The translations under genes and the position numbers were made by a program. The notes under the pieces were generated by a model. The model worked only from the letters and a program-made list of their open reading frames with translations. It was not told the origin of the DNA and ran no database searches. Shown here in pieces: positions 34,240-42,981 of a stretch of DNA of 61,864 nt (positions are counted from its first letter, which is position 1; each line of letters opens with the position of its first letter). Source of the DNA: JAIVJG01 sp964236735 (GTDB taxonomy: Bacteria; Acidobacteriota; Blastocatellia; Pyrinomonadales; Pyrinomonadaceae); assembly GCA_964236735.1 (NCBI GenBank), contig CAXSFM010000024.1, positions 1 through 61,864 of the forward strand, given 5' to 3'.

Positions 34240-34445
34240 TACTTTGTGTCGAGGATGTCGAGAGGAGTCGGCTCGCCATCAATCTGAAGACCTTCAAGGT
34301 AGCAACGAATGGCATCGGCGGCCATCTCACGTGCTTCTTCCAACGTATCCCCTTCCGTTACTAATCCCGGCAACGCAGGACACATGACGACATATCCGCC
34401 CGTCTCATCCGGCGTCATAAGCACCGTGTAATTCAAAATTTTCAT
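34239..34445 (-). CDS. HicB-family protein without HicA
   Basis: 68 residues from the ATG at 34445. The HicB partial RNase H fold pattern is clear: YTVLMTPDETGGYVVMCPALPGLVTEG, then EEAREMAADAIRCYLEGL. HicB normally neutralises the RNA-cutting HicA toxin. No HicA is next to it on either side, and it lacks a C-terminal DNA-binding domain. It lies opposite to the polyamine genes, between truncated hairpins H6 and H7, in a position that looks like an insertion. Confidence 0.82.
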   Translation of the reverse strand: MKILNYTVLMTPDETGGYVVMCPALPGLVTEGDTLEEAREMAADAIRCYLEGLQIDGEPTPLDILDTK

Positions 34446-34507
34446 GTCTCGGATTATATCGTTGATGCGAGCCCGCAGTTCAAGTTCTGCCGCTGTCCGC
34501 TTCCTGC

Positions 34508-34540
34508 TCGTCACTCGTCACTTGTCACCTGTCACTGCTT
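34508..34540. repeat. Half heptamer element H7 (AGTGACG type)
   Basis: Only right-arm units are present (CGTCACT, CGTCACT, TGTCACC, TGTCACT). A remnant of the centre (GCTTCCTGCTCG) precedes them, but no complementary left arm follows. Confidence 0.7.
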
Positions 34541-34556
34541 TTGTCACACTGCTCTC

Positions 34557-35468
34557 ATGTCCGAATCAGCAAACTTGCCGGTGAACTTCGGCGGCATCGC
34601 CGAGGAAGAGTTTTCGAGTTTCGAGCGGTCGCGCGTCGTCGTGTGGCCGATCTCTTACGAGGGCACGGTCTCTTACGGGACAGGGACGGGACGCGGCGCG
34701 GAGGCGATCATCGAAGCCTCGCGCAACATGGAACTCTACGACGAAGAGACGGACGCGGAGGTCTATCATCTCGGCATCCACACGCTCGAAGCGACGCCAC
34801 CCGTCGAACCGCCTGCTGCGATGATGGACGGCTTGCTGAAGCAGGCGCGCGAGTTGGTGGCGACGAATAAATTCGTCTGCATGATCGGCGGCGAACATTC
34901 GGTCAGCGCGCCTGTCATACAGGCTCACGCGGAGAAGTACGAGAATCTCTCCGTCCTGCAAATTGACGCGCACGCGGATTTGCGCGACACCTACGACGGC
35001 ACGCCGCACTCGCACGCTTCGATCATGGCGCGTGTCACGCGGGACATGAAAATCCCTTCGGTGCAGGTCGGAATCCGCTCGATCTCGGCGGAAGAGGCGC
35101 GCGCGATTGATGAGCTTCCGACGCGCATCTTCTGGGCGAAAGACATCGTGGGGCGGACGGACTGGTGGGACGATGCGGTTGACGGTTTGACGGAGAACGT
35201 TTATCTGACCGTTGACATAGACGGACTCGACCCTTCGCTCGTCGCGCAGACGGGCACGCCGGAGCCGGGGGGCCTGGGCTGGTACGAAGTCGTCGGCCTT
35301 ATCCGCACTCTGGCGCGCAAGCGTCGCGTCGTCGGGATGGACTTGACGGAATATTCCTACGTCGAAGGCTTCGACGCCTCGGCCTTTCTCTGTGCGAAAC
35401 TGATTTACAAATCGCTCGCCTTCATCTTCGAGCCGCACACCAAGCGCGTGAGAAACAAAGGCCAGTGA
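34557..35468 (+). CDS. speB: Agmatinase
   Basis: 303 residues. SpeB hydrolyses agmatine to putrescine and urea. The binuclear manganese motifs are complete: GGEHS, DAHADLRDTYDG, PHSHAS and DIDGLDPSL. MDLTEYSYVEGFDASAF closes the ureohydrolase fold. It directly continues the pathway from speA and lies about 370 bases after the DHS-like gene, separated by the opposite-strand hicB. An arginase or other ureohydrolase activity is less likely, given speA nearby. Confidence 0.93.
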   Translation: MSESANLPVNFGGIAEEEFSSFERSRVVVWPISYEGTVSYGTGTGRGAEAIIEASRNMELYDEETDAEVYHLGIHTLEATPPVEPPAAMMDGLLKQARELVATNKFVCMIGGEHSVSAPVIQAHAEKYENLSVLQIDAHADLRDTYDGTPHSHASIMARVTRDMKIPSVQVGIRSISAEEARAIDELPTRIFWAKDIVGRTDWWDDAVDGLTENVYLTVDIDGLDPSLVAQTGTPEPGGLGWYEVVGLIRTLARKRRVVGMDLTEYSYVEGFDASAFLCAKLIYKSLAFIFEPHTKRVRNKGQ

Positions 35469-35525
35469 CAGACAAATGATGACTGCGTGAAAGTTTAATT
35501 TTGATGAACGACGGAGAACCTCCAA

Positions 35526-36848
35526 GTGGTCGAGACGCGCGCCGAAGCGGTGAGAAATACGGGGCGTCGCATGTGGCGACGCGGCGCGCGGCGTGTGCGG
35601 AATGCGGCATCGAGGCGGCGCGGCGTGCTCGCGTATCTCGCCATCATCGGCCCCGGCATGGTCGCCGCCAACGCGGGCAATGACGCGGGCGGCATCGCCA
35701 CTTACGCTTCCGCCGGGGCCGACTACGGCTACCAACTTCTCTGGACGCTCATCCCGCTCGTCTTCGCGCTCGGCATCGTGCAGGAGACATGCGCGCGGAT
35801 GGGCGCGATTACCGGCAAGGGTCTCTCGGATTTGATTCGCGAACAGTTCGGCGTGCGCTGGATGGCGCTCGTGATGCTCGCGCTTTTAATCGCCAACGGC
35901 GGCGTGACCGTCTCGGAGTTCGTCGGCATCGCGGCGGCGACGGAAATCTTCGGCGTACCGCGTTACGTCTCCGTGCCGCTCGCCGCGCTCGCCGTCTGGT
36001 GGCTCGTCGTGAAGGGTTCTTACCGCCGCGTCGAGCGCATCTTTCTCGTGATGTCGCTCGTCTTTCTCGGCTACATCGTCTCGGCCTTTCTCGCGCGTCC
36101 CGCATGGCATGAAGTGGGGAGCGCGGTCATTCATCCAGAAATAAAATTCGGCGGCGGCTATCTCTTCACGCTCGTCGCGCTCATCGGCACGACCATCTCG
36201 CCATACATGCAGGTCTTCGTCCAATCGTCCGTCGTCGAAAAAGGCGTGACGGAGGAAGACTACAATCTGACGCGCGCGGACGTGTGGATCGGCACGGTCT
36301 TCGCCATCTCCGTCGCTTTCTTCATCACCGTCGCGACCGCCGCGACGCTGCACAAGGCGGGCGTCCGCATCGAGTCGGCGGAGGATGCCGCGCGCGCGCT
36401 CGAACCACTGGCCGGACAGTACGCGAAACTTCTTTTCGGCGTCGGACTCTTCGGCGCGTCCATGCTCGCGGCGGGCGTGCTGCCACTCGCGACAGCGTAC
36501 TCGATCAGCGAGGCGCTCGGCTTCGAGAAAGGCGTCTCGCGCAGTTTTCGCGAGGCTCCCATCTTTCTCGGCATCTTCACTTTTCTGATCGCCGTCGGCG
36601 GACTGATCGCCATCGTGCCCGGTCTGCCGCTCATCAACGTGCTGCTCTTCACGCAGGTCATCAACGGACTGCTGCTGCCCGTGCTGCTCATCGCGATTCT
36701 GCTGCTCGTCAACAACAAAGATTTGATGGGTGACCACCGCAACGGACGGGTCTATAATGCCGCGACGTGGTTGACGGTCGTCGTCGTCTCGCTGTTATCG
36801 TTGCTGTTTCTCGTGACGAAATTGTTTCCCGATTTCATCAAGTTATAA
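35526..36848 (+). CDS. Nramp-related divalent metal transporter
   Basis: 440 residues from a GTG at 35526; a later ATG at 35571 is possible. About eleven membrane segments. The TM1 region reads NAGNDAGGIATYASAGADYGY and the TM6 region GTTISPYMQVFVQSS. Classical Nramp manganese or iron carriers have DPGN in TM1 and a Met-Pro-His in TM6; neither is present. The TTISPY form is typical of the Nramp-related clade, of which one member is known to move magnesium, so substrate could be Mg2+ rather than Mn2+. The basic N-terminal tail is long. It follows speB by 57 bases. Confidence 0.85.
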   Translation: MVETRAEAVRNTGRRMWRRGARRVRNAASRRRGVLAYLAIIGPGMVAANAGNDAGGIATYASAGADYGYQLLWTLIPLVFALGIVQETCARMGAITGKGLSDLIREQFGVRWMALVMLALLIANGGVTVSEFVGIAAATEIFGVPRYVSVPLAALAVWWLVVKGSYRRVERIFLVMSLVFLGYIVSAFLARPAWHEVGSAVIHPEIKFGGGYLFTLVALIGTTISPYMQVFVQSSVVEKGVTEEDYNLTRADVWIGTVFAISVAFFITVATAATLHKAGVRIESAEDAARALEPLAGQYAKLLFGVGLFGASMLAAGVLPLATAYSISEALGFEKGVSRSFREAPIFLGIFTFLIAVGGLIAIVPGLPLINVLLFTQVINGLLLPVLLIAILLLVNNKDLMGDHRNGRVYNAATWLTVVVVSLLSLLFLVTKLFPDFIKL

Positions 36849-36859
36849 AGCACTCTCTT

Positions 36860-36933
36860 GTCAGTACCGCGAGCGGTAGCGAGCGGGTCTGCTGCCAAAG
36901 TAATACCCGCTCACTACCGCTCGCAGTACTGTC
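36860..36933. repeat. 29-bp inverted repeat (palindrome family C, copy 2)
   Basis: Arms 36860-36888 and 36905-36933 pair with three mismatches around a 16-base loop starting CTGC as in copy 1 (3683-3754). Base changes between the copies occur in both arms so that pairing is kept. Confidence 0.85.
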
Positions 36934-36949
36934 ATTAGTTGCATTCAAG

Positions 36950-38416
36950 ATGAAGCGTCCCCAACTCAAAAAGCTCCTCGTCCTGCCGCTCATCGCCGCC
37001 GCGCTGTTCGCGCTGGCGCTCTTCATTCTTTATGCCTACGCGCCCACACAGGTCGCAAGCGAGCAGGACACTTCCGCGATGTCCGCGTTGTGGCGTCATC
37101 TCGGTGAGGCGAGGACGTGGCGCTCATTACTTCTCGGCGGGCTGTTCCTGAGTCTCGCACTCGTCCTCGTGCGCGCTCTCGGCGAGTTCAGTTTCTTCGT
37201 CTTTCGCAAGCGCAAGGGCTACGAAGCTCCGCGCCTGATGCGCGATTTGTTCTCGCTCGTCGCCTATATCATTCTCATCGCCATCATCCTCAACAGCGTT
37301 TTCAGCCTTTCTCTGAGCACGCTGCTGCCGACCTCCGCTCTGCTCGGCGTCATTCTCGGACTCGCCTTGCAGGACACGCTCGGCAACATGTTCGCGGGCA
37401 TTTCCCTGCACGCAGACAAACCTTTTCAAGTGGGCGACGTCATTACCGTCGGCAAATTCACCGGCGTCGTCGAGAGCATTACGTGGCGCGCCGTTAAGAT
37501 CAAGACGTTTCAGAACCACTTCATTCTCGTCAGCAACAGCCAGATCGCCAAAGAATCTATCGAGGTCTGCCCGCGCGATAATGCCAATGCGCGCATCGTT
37601 TTTTTCAGCGCGCTCTACACCGACTCGCCGATTAAAGTGACGCAGGCCGTGCGCGACGCCGTGCGCGAATGCGACAACGTGCTGCGCTACATGACGCCGG
37701 TCGTCCGCGTCCGCGATCTCGGCACAGACGGCGTGGACTACGAAGTCAAGTACTGGCTCAAAGATTACGCGCGCTTCAACGACACTGACGCACTCGTCCG
37801 TCAGCGCATCTGGTACGTCTTCCAGCGCGAGCGATTCAACTTCCCCTTCCCGACGCGCACAATTCATCTGCAACGAAGCACGACGCAGAACGGCGCGGGC
37901 AGAGACACAGAGACTCTCGCGTCGAGACTCAACAGCGTGGACATCTTCTCGCCGCTCACACAGGACGAACTGCTCGCGCTGGCCGAGAACGCTGCGGGAC
38001 GCATCTACGCGCCCGGCGAGATCATCATCCGGGCGGGCGATCATGGCTCATCCATGTTCGTCGTCCATCGCGGCAGCGTTGACGTGCGCGTTGACGGCGA
38101 CGGACAGCACATGCCGCAACAACAACGCACCGTCAACACGCTCCGCGAAGGCGACTTCTTCGGCGAGATGGCGCTTTTCACGGGCGAGCCGCGCACCGCG
38201 CACGTCATTGCCACGGCGGAGACGGAAGTGTTGGAGATCGGCCACGAAGCGATGCGGCGTCTCTTCGAGACCAACCCCGCGCTCGTCGAATCTCTGAGCC
38301 ACACCATCAACGAACGCCGCGCCGTCCTCGCCGCCAAATCCGCCACGCCGATGAGCGAAGAAGACACGCCCGCCGGCATCTTCAACAAAATCCGACGCTT
38401 CTTCCGGCTCGATTGA
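36950..38416 (+). CDS. MscS-family channel with C-terminal cyclic-nucleotide-binding domain
   Basis: 488 residues from ATG 36950. Three to four N-terminal membrane segments lead to the MscS pore and beta domain (LSTLLPTSALLGVILGLALQDTLGNMFAGI and PFQVGDVITVGKFTGVVESITWRAVKIKTF in sequence). From about residue 320 a cNMP-binding domain follows, with the phosphate-cassette pattern FFGEMALFTGEPRTAHV including the Arg-Thr-Ala. This is the bCNG arrangement: a mechanosensitive-like channel gated or tuned by a cyclic nucleotide. Which nucleotide is used is unknown. The upstream gap holds palindrome family C, copy 2. Confidence 0.92.
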   Translation: MKRPQLKKLLVLPLIAAALFALALFILYAYAPTQVASEQDTSAMSALWRHLGEARTWRSLLLGGLFLSLALVLVRALGEFSFFVFRKRKGYEAPRLMRDLFSLVAYIILIAIILNSVFSLSLSTLLPTSALLGVILGLALQDTLGNMFAGISLHADKPFQVGDVITVGKFTGVVESITWRAVKIKTFQNHFILVSNSQIAKESIEVCPRDNANARIVFFSALYTDSPIKVTQAVRDAVRECDNVLRYMTPVVRVRDLGTDGVDYEVKYWLKDYARFNDTDALVRQRIWYVFQRERFNFPFPTRTIHLQRSTTQNGAGRDTETLASRLNSVDIFSPLTQDELLALAENAAGRIYAPGEIIIRAGDHGSSMFVVHRGSVDVRVDGDGQHMPQQQRTVNTLREGDFFGEMALFTGEPRTAHVIATAETEVLEIGHEAMRRLFETNPALVESLSHTINERRAVLAAKSATPMSEEDTPAGIFNKIRRFFRLD

Positions 38417-38452
38417 ACTCCGCTCTTCAACCAGCAACGGCTTCAACTCTCA

Positions 38453-39481
38453 TCAACTCTGCTTGCAAGTGTCCCGAAGTGCCACAGCCTTTTCGCTGTC
38501 ATCGTCCGGCTCCGCGCCAGCCGTGCCCGCCGCCTGACGCGCATCCTTACTTCGCCGGCGCGAAATCATTTCAAGCAATTCCTTTGGCGACGTTTTGACG
38601 AGCGCGACACCACACAGAATCGTCGCCGCCGCCAGCAACACGCGCCAGCCGAGCGGCTCGCTCAACACCAACCAGCCGAGCAGCACGGCGATAATCGGGT
38701 TGATGTAAGAATAAGTCGTGACGAGCGAGAGCGGCAGTTTCTGAATCGCGTAGGTGTACGAACCGTAAGCCACAATCGAGCCGAAGACGATGAGATACGC
38801 GAGCGCGCCCAGACTCCGCCCGCTGACGCGCACCGCGCCCCACTCGCCCACGAACGTCCCGACGAGCGTCAACGCTATCCCCGCGTAGAGCATCTGCACC
38901 GCCGCCGCCATCAGAGGCGCGACGCCCGACGGACGACGCTTCGCATACATCGAGCCGACAGACCACGCGAGACAGCCGACCTGCAAGCCAATCACGCCGA
39001 GCAAAAAGTAACCGCTCACGGATGTGCCGAAAAGTTGCGGCGCGACGAGCAATGCCAGTCCCGCAAATCCGATGAGCATTCCCGTCAAGGCTCTCAAGCC
39101 GACACGCTCGCCGCCCTTTTGCGTCCGCTCCAGACCCGCCACCCAGAACGGCGAAGTCGCTACCAAAAGCGCCGCCGTCCCGCTCGAAATCCACTGCTCG
39201 GCCAGCACCACAATCCCGTTGCCGATGCCCAGCAGCAACAGCCCGACGATTGCCAGATCAAACCATTCACGACCCACCGGCAGGCGCACATTTCGCTGCC
39301 GGCTCATCACCAGAAAAAGCACGACGCCCGCCGTCAGAAAGCGCACGCCGGCAAAAAGCATCGGCGGAAAACTCTCCAGGCCGATGCGGATTCCCAGATA
39401 GGTCGTGCCCCAGAAAAAGCAGACCGCCGCCCACGCGCCGTATGCCGCTAACTTTTCCCTGCCTGCAAGTTGGTTATTCAC
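38453..39481 (-). CDS. EamA-family (DMT) transporter
   Basis: 342 residues with about ten hydrophobic segments arranged as two EamA repeats (first about residues 13-140, second about 165-295). The start AAVCFFWGTTYLGIRIGL and the second-repeat IVFGSIVAYGSYTYAIQKLP match metabolite exporters such as RhaT/YdcZ-like DMT carriers. A charged C-terminal tail follows the last segment. Substrate cannot be told. The gene is convergent with the MscS gene and diverges from hsp20. Confidence 0.88.
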   Translation of the reverse strand: MNNQLAGREKLAAYGAWAAVCFFWGTTYLGIRIGLESFPPMLFAGVRFLTAGVVLFLVMSRQRNVRLPVGREWFDLAIVGLLLLGIGNGIVVLAEQWISSGTAALLVATSPFWVAGLERTQKGGERVGLRALTGMLIGFAGLALLVAPQLFGTSVSGYFLLGVIGLQVGCLAWSVGSMYAKRRPSGVAPLMAAAVQMLYAGIALTLVGTFVGEWGAVRVSGRSLGALAYLIVFGSIVAYGSYTYAIQKLPLSLVTTYSYINPIIAVLLGWLVLSEPLGWRVLLAAATILCGVALVKTSPKELLEMISRRRSKDARQAAGTAGAEPDDDSEKAVALRDTCKQS

Positions 39482-39523
39482 AAGGTAGTTATAACATTTC
39501 CATCAATCTGAACCCTAACCGAG

Positions 39524-39581
39524 TCAGAGTTGCGCGCACCTCTGTCAGAGAGTTGACAATGACACACTCAGAGTTTATTAT
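39524..39581 (+). promoter_or_regulatory. hsp20 promoter with three TCAGAG repeats
   Basis: TTGACA (39553-39558) and TATTAT (39576-39581) with a 17-base spacer form a strong sigma-70 promoter, about 90 bases before hsp20. TCAGAG occurs at 39524, 39545 and 39568, spaced 21 and 23 bases, flanking the boxes; this could be an operator. No CIRCE or HspR-type inverted repeat is seen. Confidence 0.6.
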
Positions 39582-39671
39582 GCCTCTGCGCTCAAAGGCG
39601 TATCACACATGAAATCCTTGTCAGGTGCTGTCGCCAGAGCGCGCTATTTTTAAGCTTCAGGAGGCTGAACC

Positions 39672-40220
39672 ATGAGCATCATTCGTTACGACCCGTTCCG
39701 CGACCTACGCAGTCTTCAGGATGAAGTCAATCGCCTGTTCTCGACGAGCTTTTCGCGCTCCTTCGGCGACGAAGGCATCGCGCGCGGGGCTTGGTCGCCG
39801 AGCGTGGACATTTACGAAAACAAAGACCAGATCGTGCTCGAAGCTGAATTGCCGGGCATGAACCGCGAAGACTTTGAACTCACGGTCGAGAACAACGTCC
39901 TCACGCTGCGCGGCGAGCGACGCTTCGAGAAGCGAGACGAGACGGACAATTACCACCGCGTCGAGCGTTCTTACGGAACCTTCACGCGCTCGTTCACGCT
40001 GCCGCAGACGGTGACGGCTGACGGCGCGACGGCTGATTACGAGAGCGGGGTGTTGCGCGTCACACTCAGCAAACGCGCGGAGGTCAAGTCGCGCCGCATC
40101 GAAATCAACGGCGCCTCCGCCGGAAGCAAAAAAAACGCTTCCACGCGCACCATCGAAACGAGCATCGCATCAACGGAAGATGAGAACGACGCGCAGGCGA
40201 ATGCGGCGCGTGGTCGTTAA
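39672..40220 (+). CDS. Small heat-shock protein, Hsp20/alpha-crystallin family
   Basis: 182 residues, start supported by AGGAGG 7 bases upstream. The alpha-crystallin domain is complete: WSPSVDIYENKDQIVLEAELPG, the GERRFEK strand, RSYGTFTRSFTLPQTV and the ending GVLRVTLSK. Hsp20 holds unfolding proteins for refolding. The C-terminal 45 residues are Ser/Thr/Ala-rich, longer than usual and lack a clear I-x-I/V motif. clpB follows after 30 bases, so the two form a heat-shock operon under the promoter upstream. Confidence 0.93.
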   Translation: MSIIRYDPFRDLRSLQDEVNRLFSTSFSRSFGDEGIARGAWSPSVDIYENKDQIVLEAELPGMNREDFELTVENNVLTLRGERRFEKRDETDNYHRVERSYGTFTRSFTLPQTVTADGATADYESGVLRVTLSKRAEVKSRRIEINGASAGSKKNASTRTIETSIASTEDENDAQANAARGR

Positions 40221-40250
40221 AATTCAAGCGAGAGGTTTGACAGGAACATC

Positions 40251-42884
40251 ATGCGTTTAGATCGTCACACTTTGCGCGGGCAGGAGGCCATCCAGTCGGC
40301 CATCGAAATCGCCGAGCGCAACGAAAATCAGCAAGTCGAGCCGGAGCATTTGATGCTCGCGTTGCTTGAGCAGGCGGAGGGCATCGTGCGCCCGACGCTG
40401 GGCAAGCTCGGCGCGAACGTGCAGGTCGTGCTCAACGACTTGCAGGCCGCCATCGCGCGCCTGCCCAAAGTGCAGGGCGGGCAACAATATTTCAGCCCGC
40501 GCCTGAGCGGGATTTTCACCGCCTCGCAGAAGCAGGCCGAAGCGATGCAGGACGAGTACATCTCGACCGAGCATCTCCTGCTCGCGATTGCCGATGAAAA
40601 GGACGGCGCGGCGGGTCGCCTCCTGCGCCAGCACGGCGTCACGCGCGACGACCTCTTCAAAGTTATCGAGCAGATGCGCGGCGGCGCGCGCGTCACGGAT
40701 CAGAATGCGGAGGCGAACTATCAGGCGCTCTCGAAGTACGCGAAAGACCTGACGGAGTTGGCGCGCGCGGGCAAGCTCGACCCCGTCATCGGGCGCGACG
40801 ACGAAATTCGTCGCATCATTCAAGTTCTCTCGCGTCGCACGAAAAACAATCCCGTCCTCATCGGCGAGCCGGGTGTCGGCAAGACCGCCATCGTCGAAGG
40901 CTTGGCGCAGCGTATCATCAACAGCGAAGTGCCGGACGGCTTGCGTAACAAGCGTCTCGTCGCGCTCGACCTCGGCTCGATGCTGGCGGGCGCGAAGTAT
41001 CGCGGCGAGTTTGAAGATCGCTTGAAAGCCGTCCTCAAAGAAATCGAAAACGCGCAGGGGCAGATCATTCTCTTCATAGACGAAATGCACACGCTCGTCG
41101 GCGCGGGCGCGGCGGAGGGCGCGATTGACGCTTCCAACATGCTCAAGCCCGCGCTCGCACGCGGCGAGTTGCGCTGTGTTGGCGCGACGACGCTCAACGA
41201 GTACAAGAAGTACATAGAGAAGGACGCCGCGCTCGAACGTCGCTTTCAACAGGTCTATATCGGTGAGCCTTCGCTTGAAGAGACCATCGCGATTCTGCGC
41301 GGGCTGCGCCAGCGTTACGGCACGCATCACCGCGTACAGATTACGGAGGGCGCGATTATCGCCGCCGCCACACTCTCGAATCGCTACATCACAGACCGCT
41401 TTCTGCCCGACAAAGCCATTGACCTGATTGACGAAGCCGCTTCGCGCGTCCGCATCGAACTTGATTCGCACCCGGTCGAGATAGACGAACTCGACACCGC
41501 CATCAGGCAACTGGAAATCGAGCGTCACGACTTGCAGCACGAAACCGATGCGCGCTCTAAAGCGAGGATGGAAGAAGTCGAGCGGCGCACGGCGGATTTG
41601 CGCGAACGTCTGGCGAGTCTGACGGCCAAGTGGCAGGCGGAGAAAACCATCATCGAGACGATTGGCAATCTCGAAAAGAAAATCGAAGAGACGAAGGCTG
41701 AGTCCGAGCGTCTGGAGCGCGCGGGCGATCTGGCGAAGGTCGCGGAATTGCGCTACGGCAGAATCGCGGAGCTTCAGCAGCAAGTCATAGAGGCGCACGC
41801 CAGACTCGTCGAGGAGCAGAGCGAAGGCGCGCTTTTCAAAGAGAAGGTGGACGAGGAAGACATCGCGCAGATCGTCGCCAAGTGGACGGGCGTGCCGGTC
41901 TCAAAGATGCTCGAAGGCGAGATGCAAAAACTCATCACGATGGAAGCGCGTCTGCGCCATCGCGTCATCGGACAGGACGAGGCTTTGACGGCGGTCGCCA
42001 ACGCCGTGCGCCGCTCGCGCGCGGGACTGCAAGACCCGAATCGTCCCGTCGGCTCATTCATCTTTCTCGGCCCGACCGGCGTCGGCAAGACCGAGACGGC
42101 GCGCGCGCTCGCGGAGTTTCTTTTCGACGACGAGCGCGCGATGGTTCGTCTCGACATGAGCGAGTACATGGAAAAGCACGCCGTCGCGCGGATGATCGGC
42201 GCGCCGCCGGGCTACGTCGGCTATGACGAGGGCGGGCAGTTGACCGAGGCCGTGCGCCGTCGCCCGTACAGCGTGATTCTCTTCGACGAGATCGAGAAGG
42301 CGCATCAGGATGTCTTCAACGTGTTGCTGCAAATCCTCGACGACGGGCGTCTGACCGACTCGAAGGGGCGGACGGTTGATTTCAAGAATACGATTTTGAT
42401 AATGACCTCGAACCTCGGCAGCCGCGAGATACAGGAGACGCAGGACGACCCGGAGGAAATGCGCGACGGCGTGCTGGAAATTCTGCGCGAGCATTTCAAG
42501 CCTGAGTTTTTGAATCGCATTGACGACATCGTGATTTTCAATCAACTGTCGAAGGAGCAAATCACGGGCATCATCGAAGTGCAGCTTGAGCGCCTGCGTG
42601 CGATGCTCCGCACGCGCCTCGAACTCGGCCAGGACGCGCCGGTGCTCGTACTCGACGATTCCGCGAAGGAGCTGCTGGCGGACGAGGGTTATGACCCGAT
42701 GTACGGCGCGCGCCCGCTCAAACGCGCCATCCAGACGCTGCTCCAGAATCCGCTCGCGTCGAAACTATTGCAGGGCGCGATTCCGCGCGGGCAGACGATT
42801 CACGTCTCGGCTGACGGCGACGAGATGAAGTTCTCGACCGCCGCCGTTGATCCGGTAGCGACGACGACGGCAGCAGCGAGTTGA
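40251..42884 (+). CDS. clpB: Disaggregase chaperone ClpB
   Basis: 877 residues, full length. Two N-terminal Clp repeats, AAA module 1 (GEPGVGKT near residue 205), a coiled-coil middle domain at about 405-525 (EIERHDLQHETDARSKARM onward), and AAA module 2 (GPTGVGKT near residue 607). The middle domain and the absence of a ClpP-binding loop identify ClpB, which extracts proteins from aggregates with DnaK. DnaK is not in the window, but grpE follows directly. The C terminus has a loose Thr/Ala tail. The downstream gap holds heptamer hairpin H8. Confidence 0.97.
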   Translation: MRLDRHTLRGQEAIQSAIEIAERNENQQVEPEHLMLALLEQAEGIVRPTLGKLGANVQVVLNDLQAAIARLPKVQGGQQYFSPRLSGIFTASQKQAEAMQDEYISTEHLLLAIADEKDGAAGRLLRQHGVTRDDLFKVIEQMRGGARVTDQNAEANYQALSKYAKDLTELARAGKLDPVIGRDDEIRRIIQVLSRRTKNNPVLIGEPGVGKTAIVEGLAQRIINSEVPDGLRNKRLVALDLGSMLAGAKYRGEFEDRLKAVLKEIENAQGQIILFIDEMHTLVGAGAAEGAIDASNMLKPALARGELRCVGATTLNEYKKYIEKDAALERRFQQVYIGEPSLEETIAILRGLRQRYGTHHRVQITEGAIIAAATLSNRYITDRFLPDKAIDLIDEAASRVRIELDSHPVEIDELDTAIRQLEIERHDLQHETDARSKARMEEVERRTADLRERLASLTAKWQAEKTIIETIGNLEKKIEETKAESERLERAGDLAKVAELRYGRIAELQQQVIEAHARLVEEQSEGALFKEKVDEEDIAQIVAKWTGVPVSKMLEGEMQKLITMEARLRHRVIGQDEALTAVANAVRRSRAGLQDPNRPVGSFIFLGPTGVGKTETARALAEFLFDDERAMVRLDMSEYMEKHAVARMIGAPPGYVGYDEGGQLTEAVRRRPYSVILFDEIEKAHQDVFNVLLQILDDGRLTDSKGRTVDFKNTILIMTSNLGSREIQETQDDPEEMRDGVLEILREHFKPEFLNRIDDIVIFNQLSKEQITGIIEVQLERLRAMLRTRLELGQDAPVLVLDDSAKELLADEGYDPMYGARPLKRAIQTLLQNPLASKLLQGAIPRGQTIHVSADGDEMKFSTAAVDPVATTTAAAS

Positions 42885-42908
42885 AATCAAGCCGGCAAGC
42901 AGCGCAAC

Positions 42909-42973
42909 GATGAGTGACAAGTGATAAGATACGAGCCTCTTGCTCGTCACTTGTCACCCGTCACTCGTCACTG
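42909..42973. repeat. Heptamer hairpin H8 (AGTGACA/AGTGATA type)
   Basis: Left arm from 42909 (ATGAGTGACAAGTGATAAG), centre ACGAGCCTCTTGCTCGT, right arm of TGTCACC and CGTCACT units to 42973. Lies between clpB and grpE, 9 bases before the grpE start, with no terminator T-tract. Confidence 0.9.
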
Positions 42974-42981
42974 CTTTTAAT

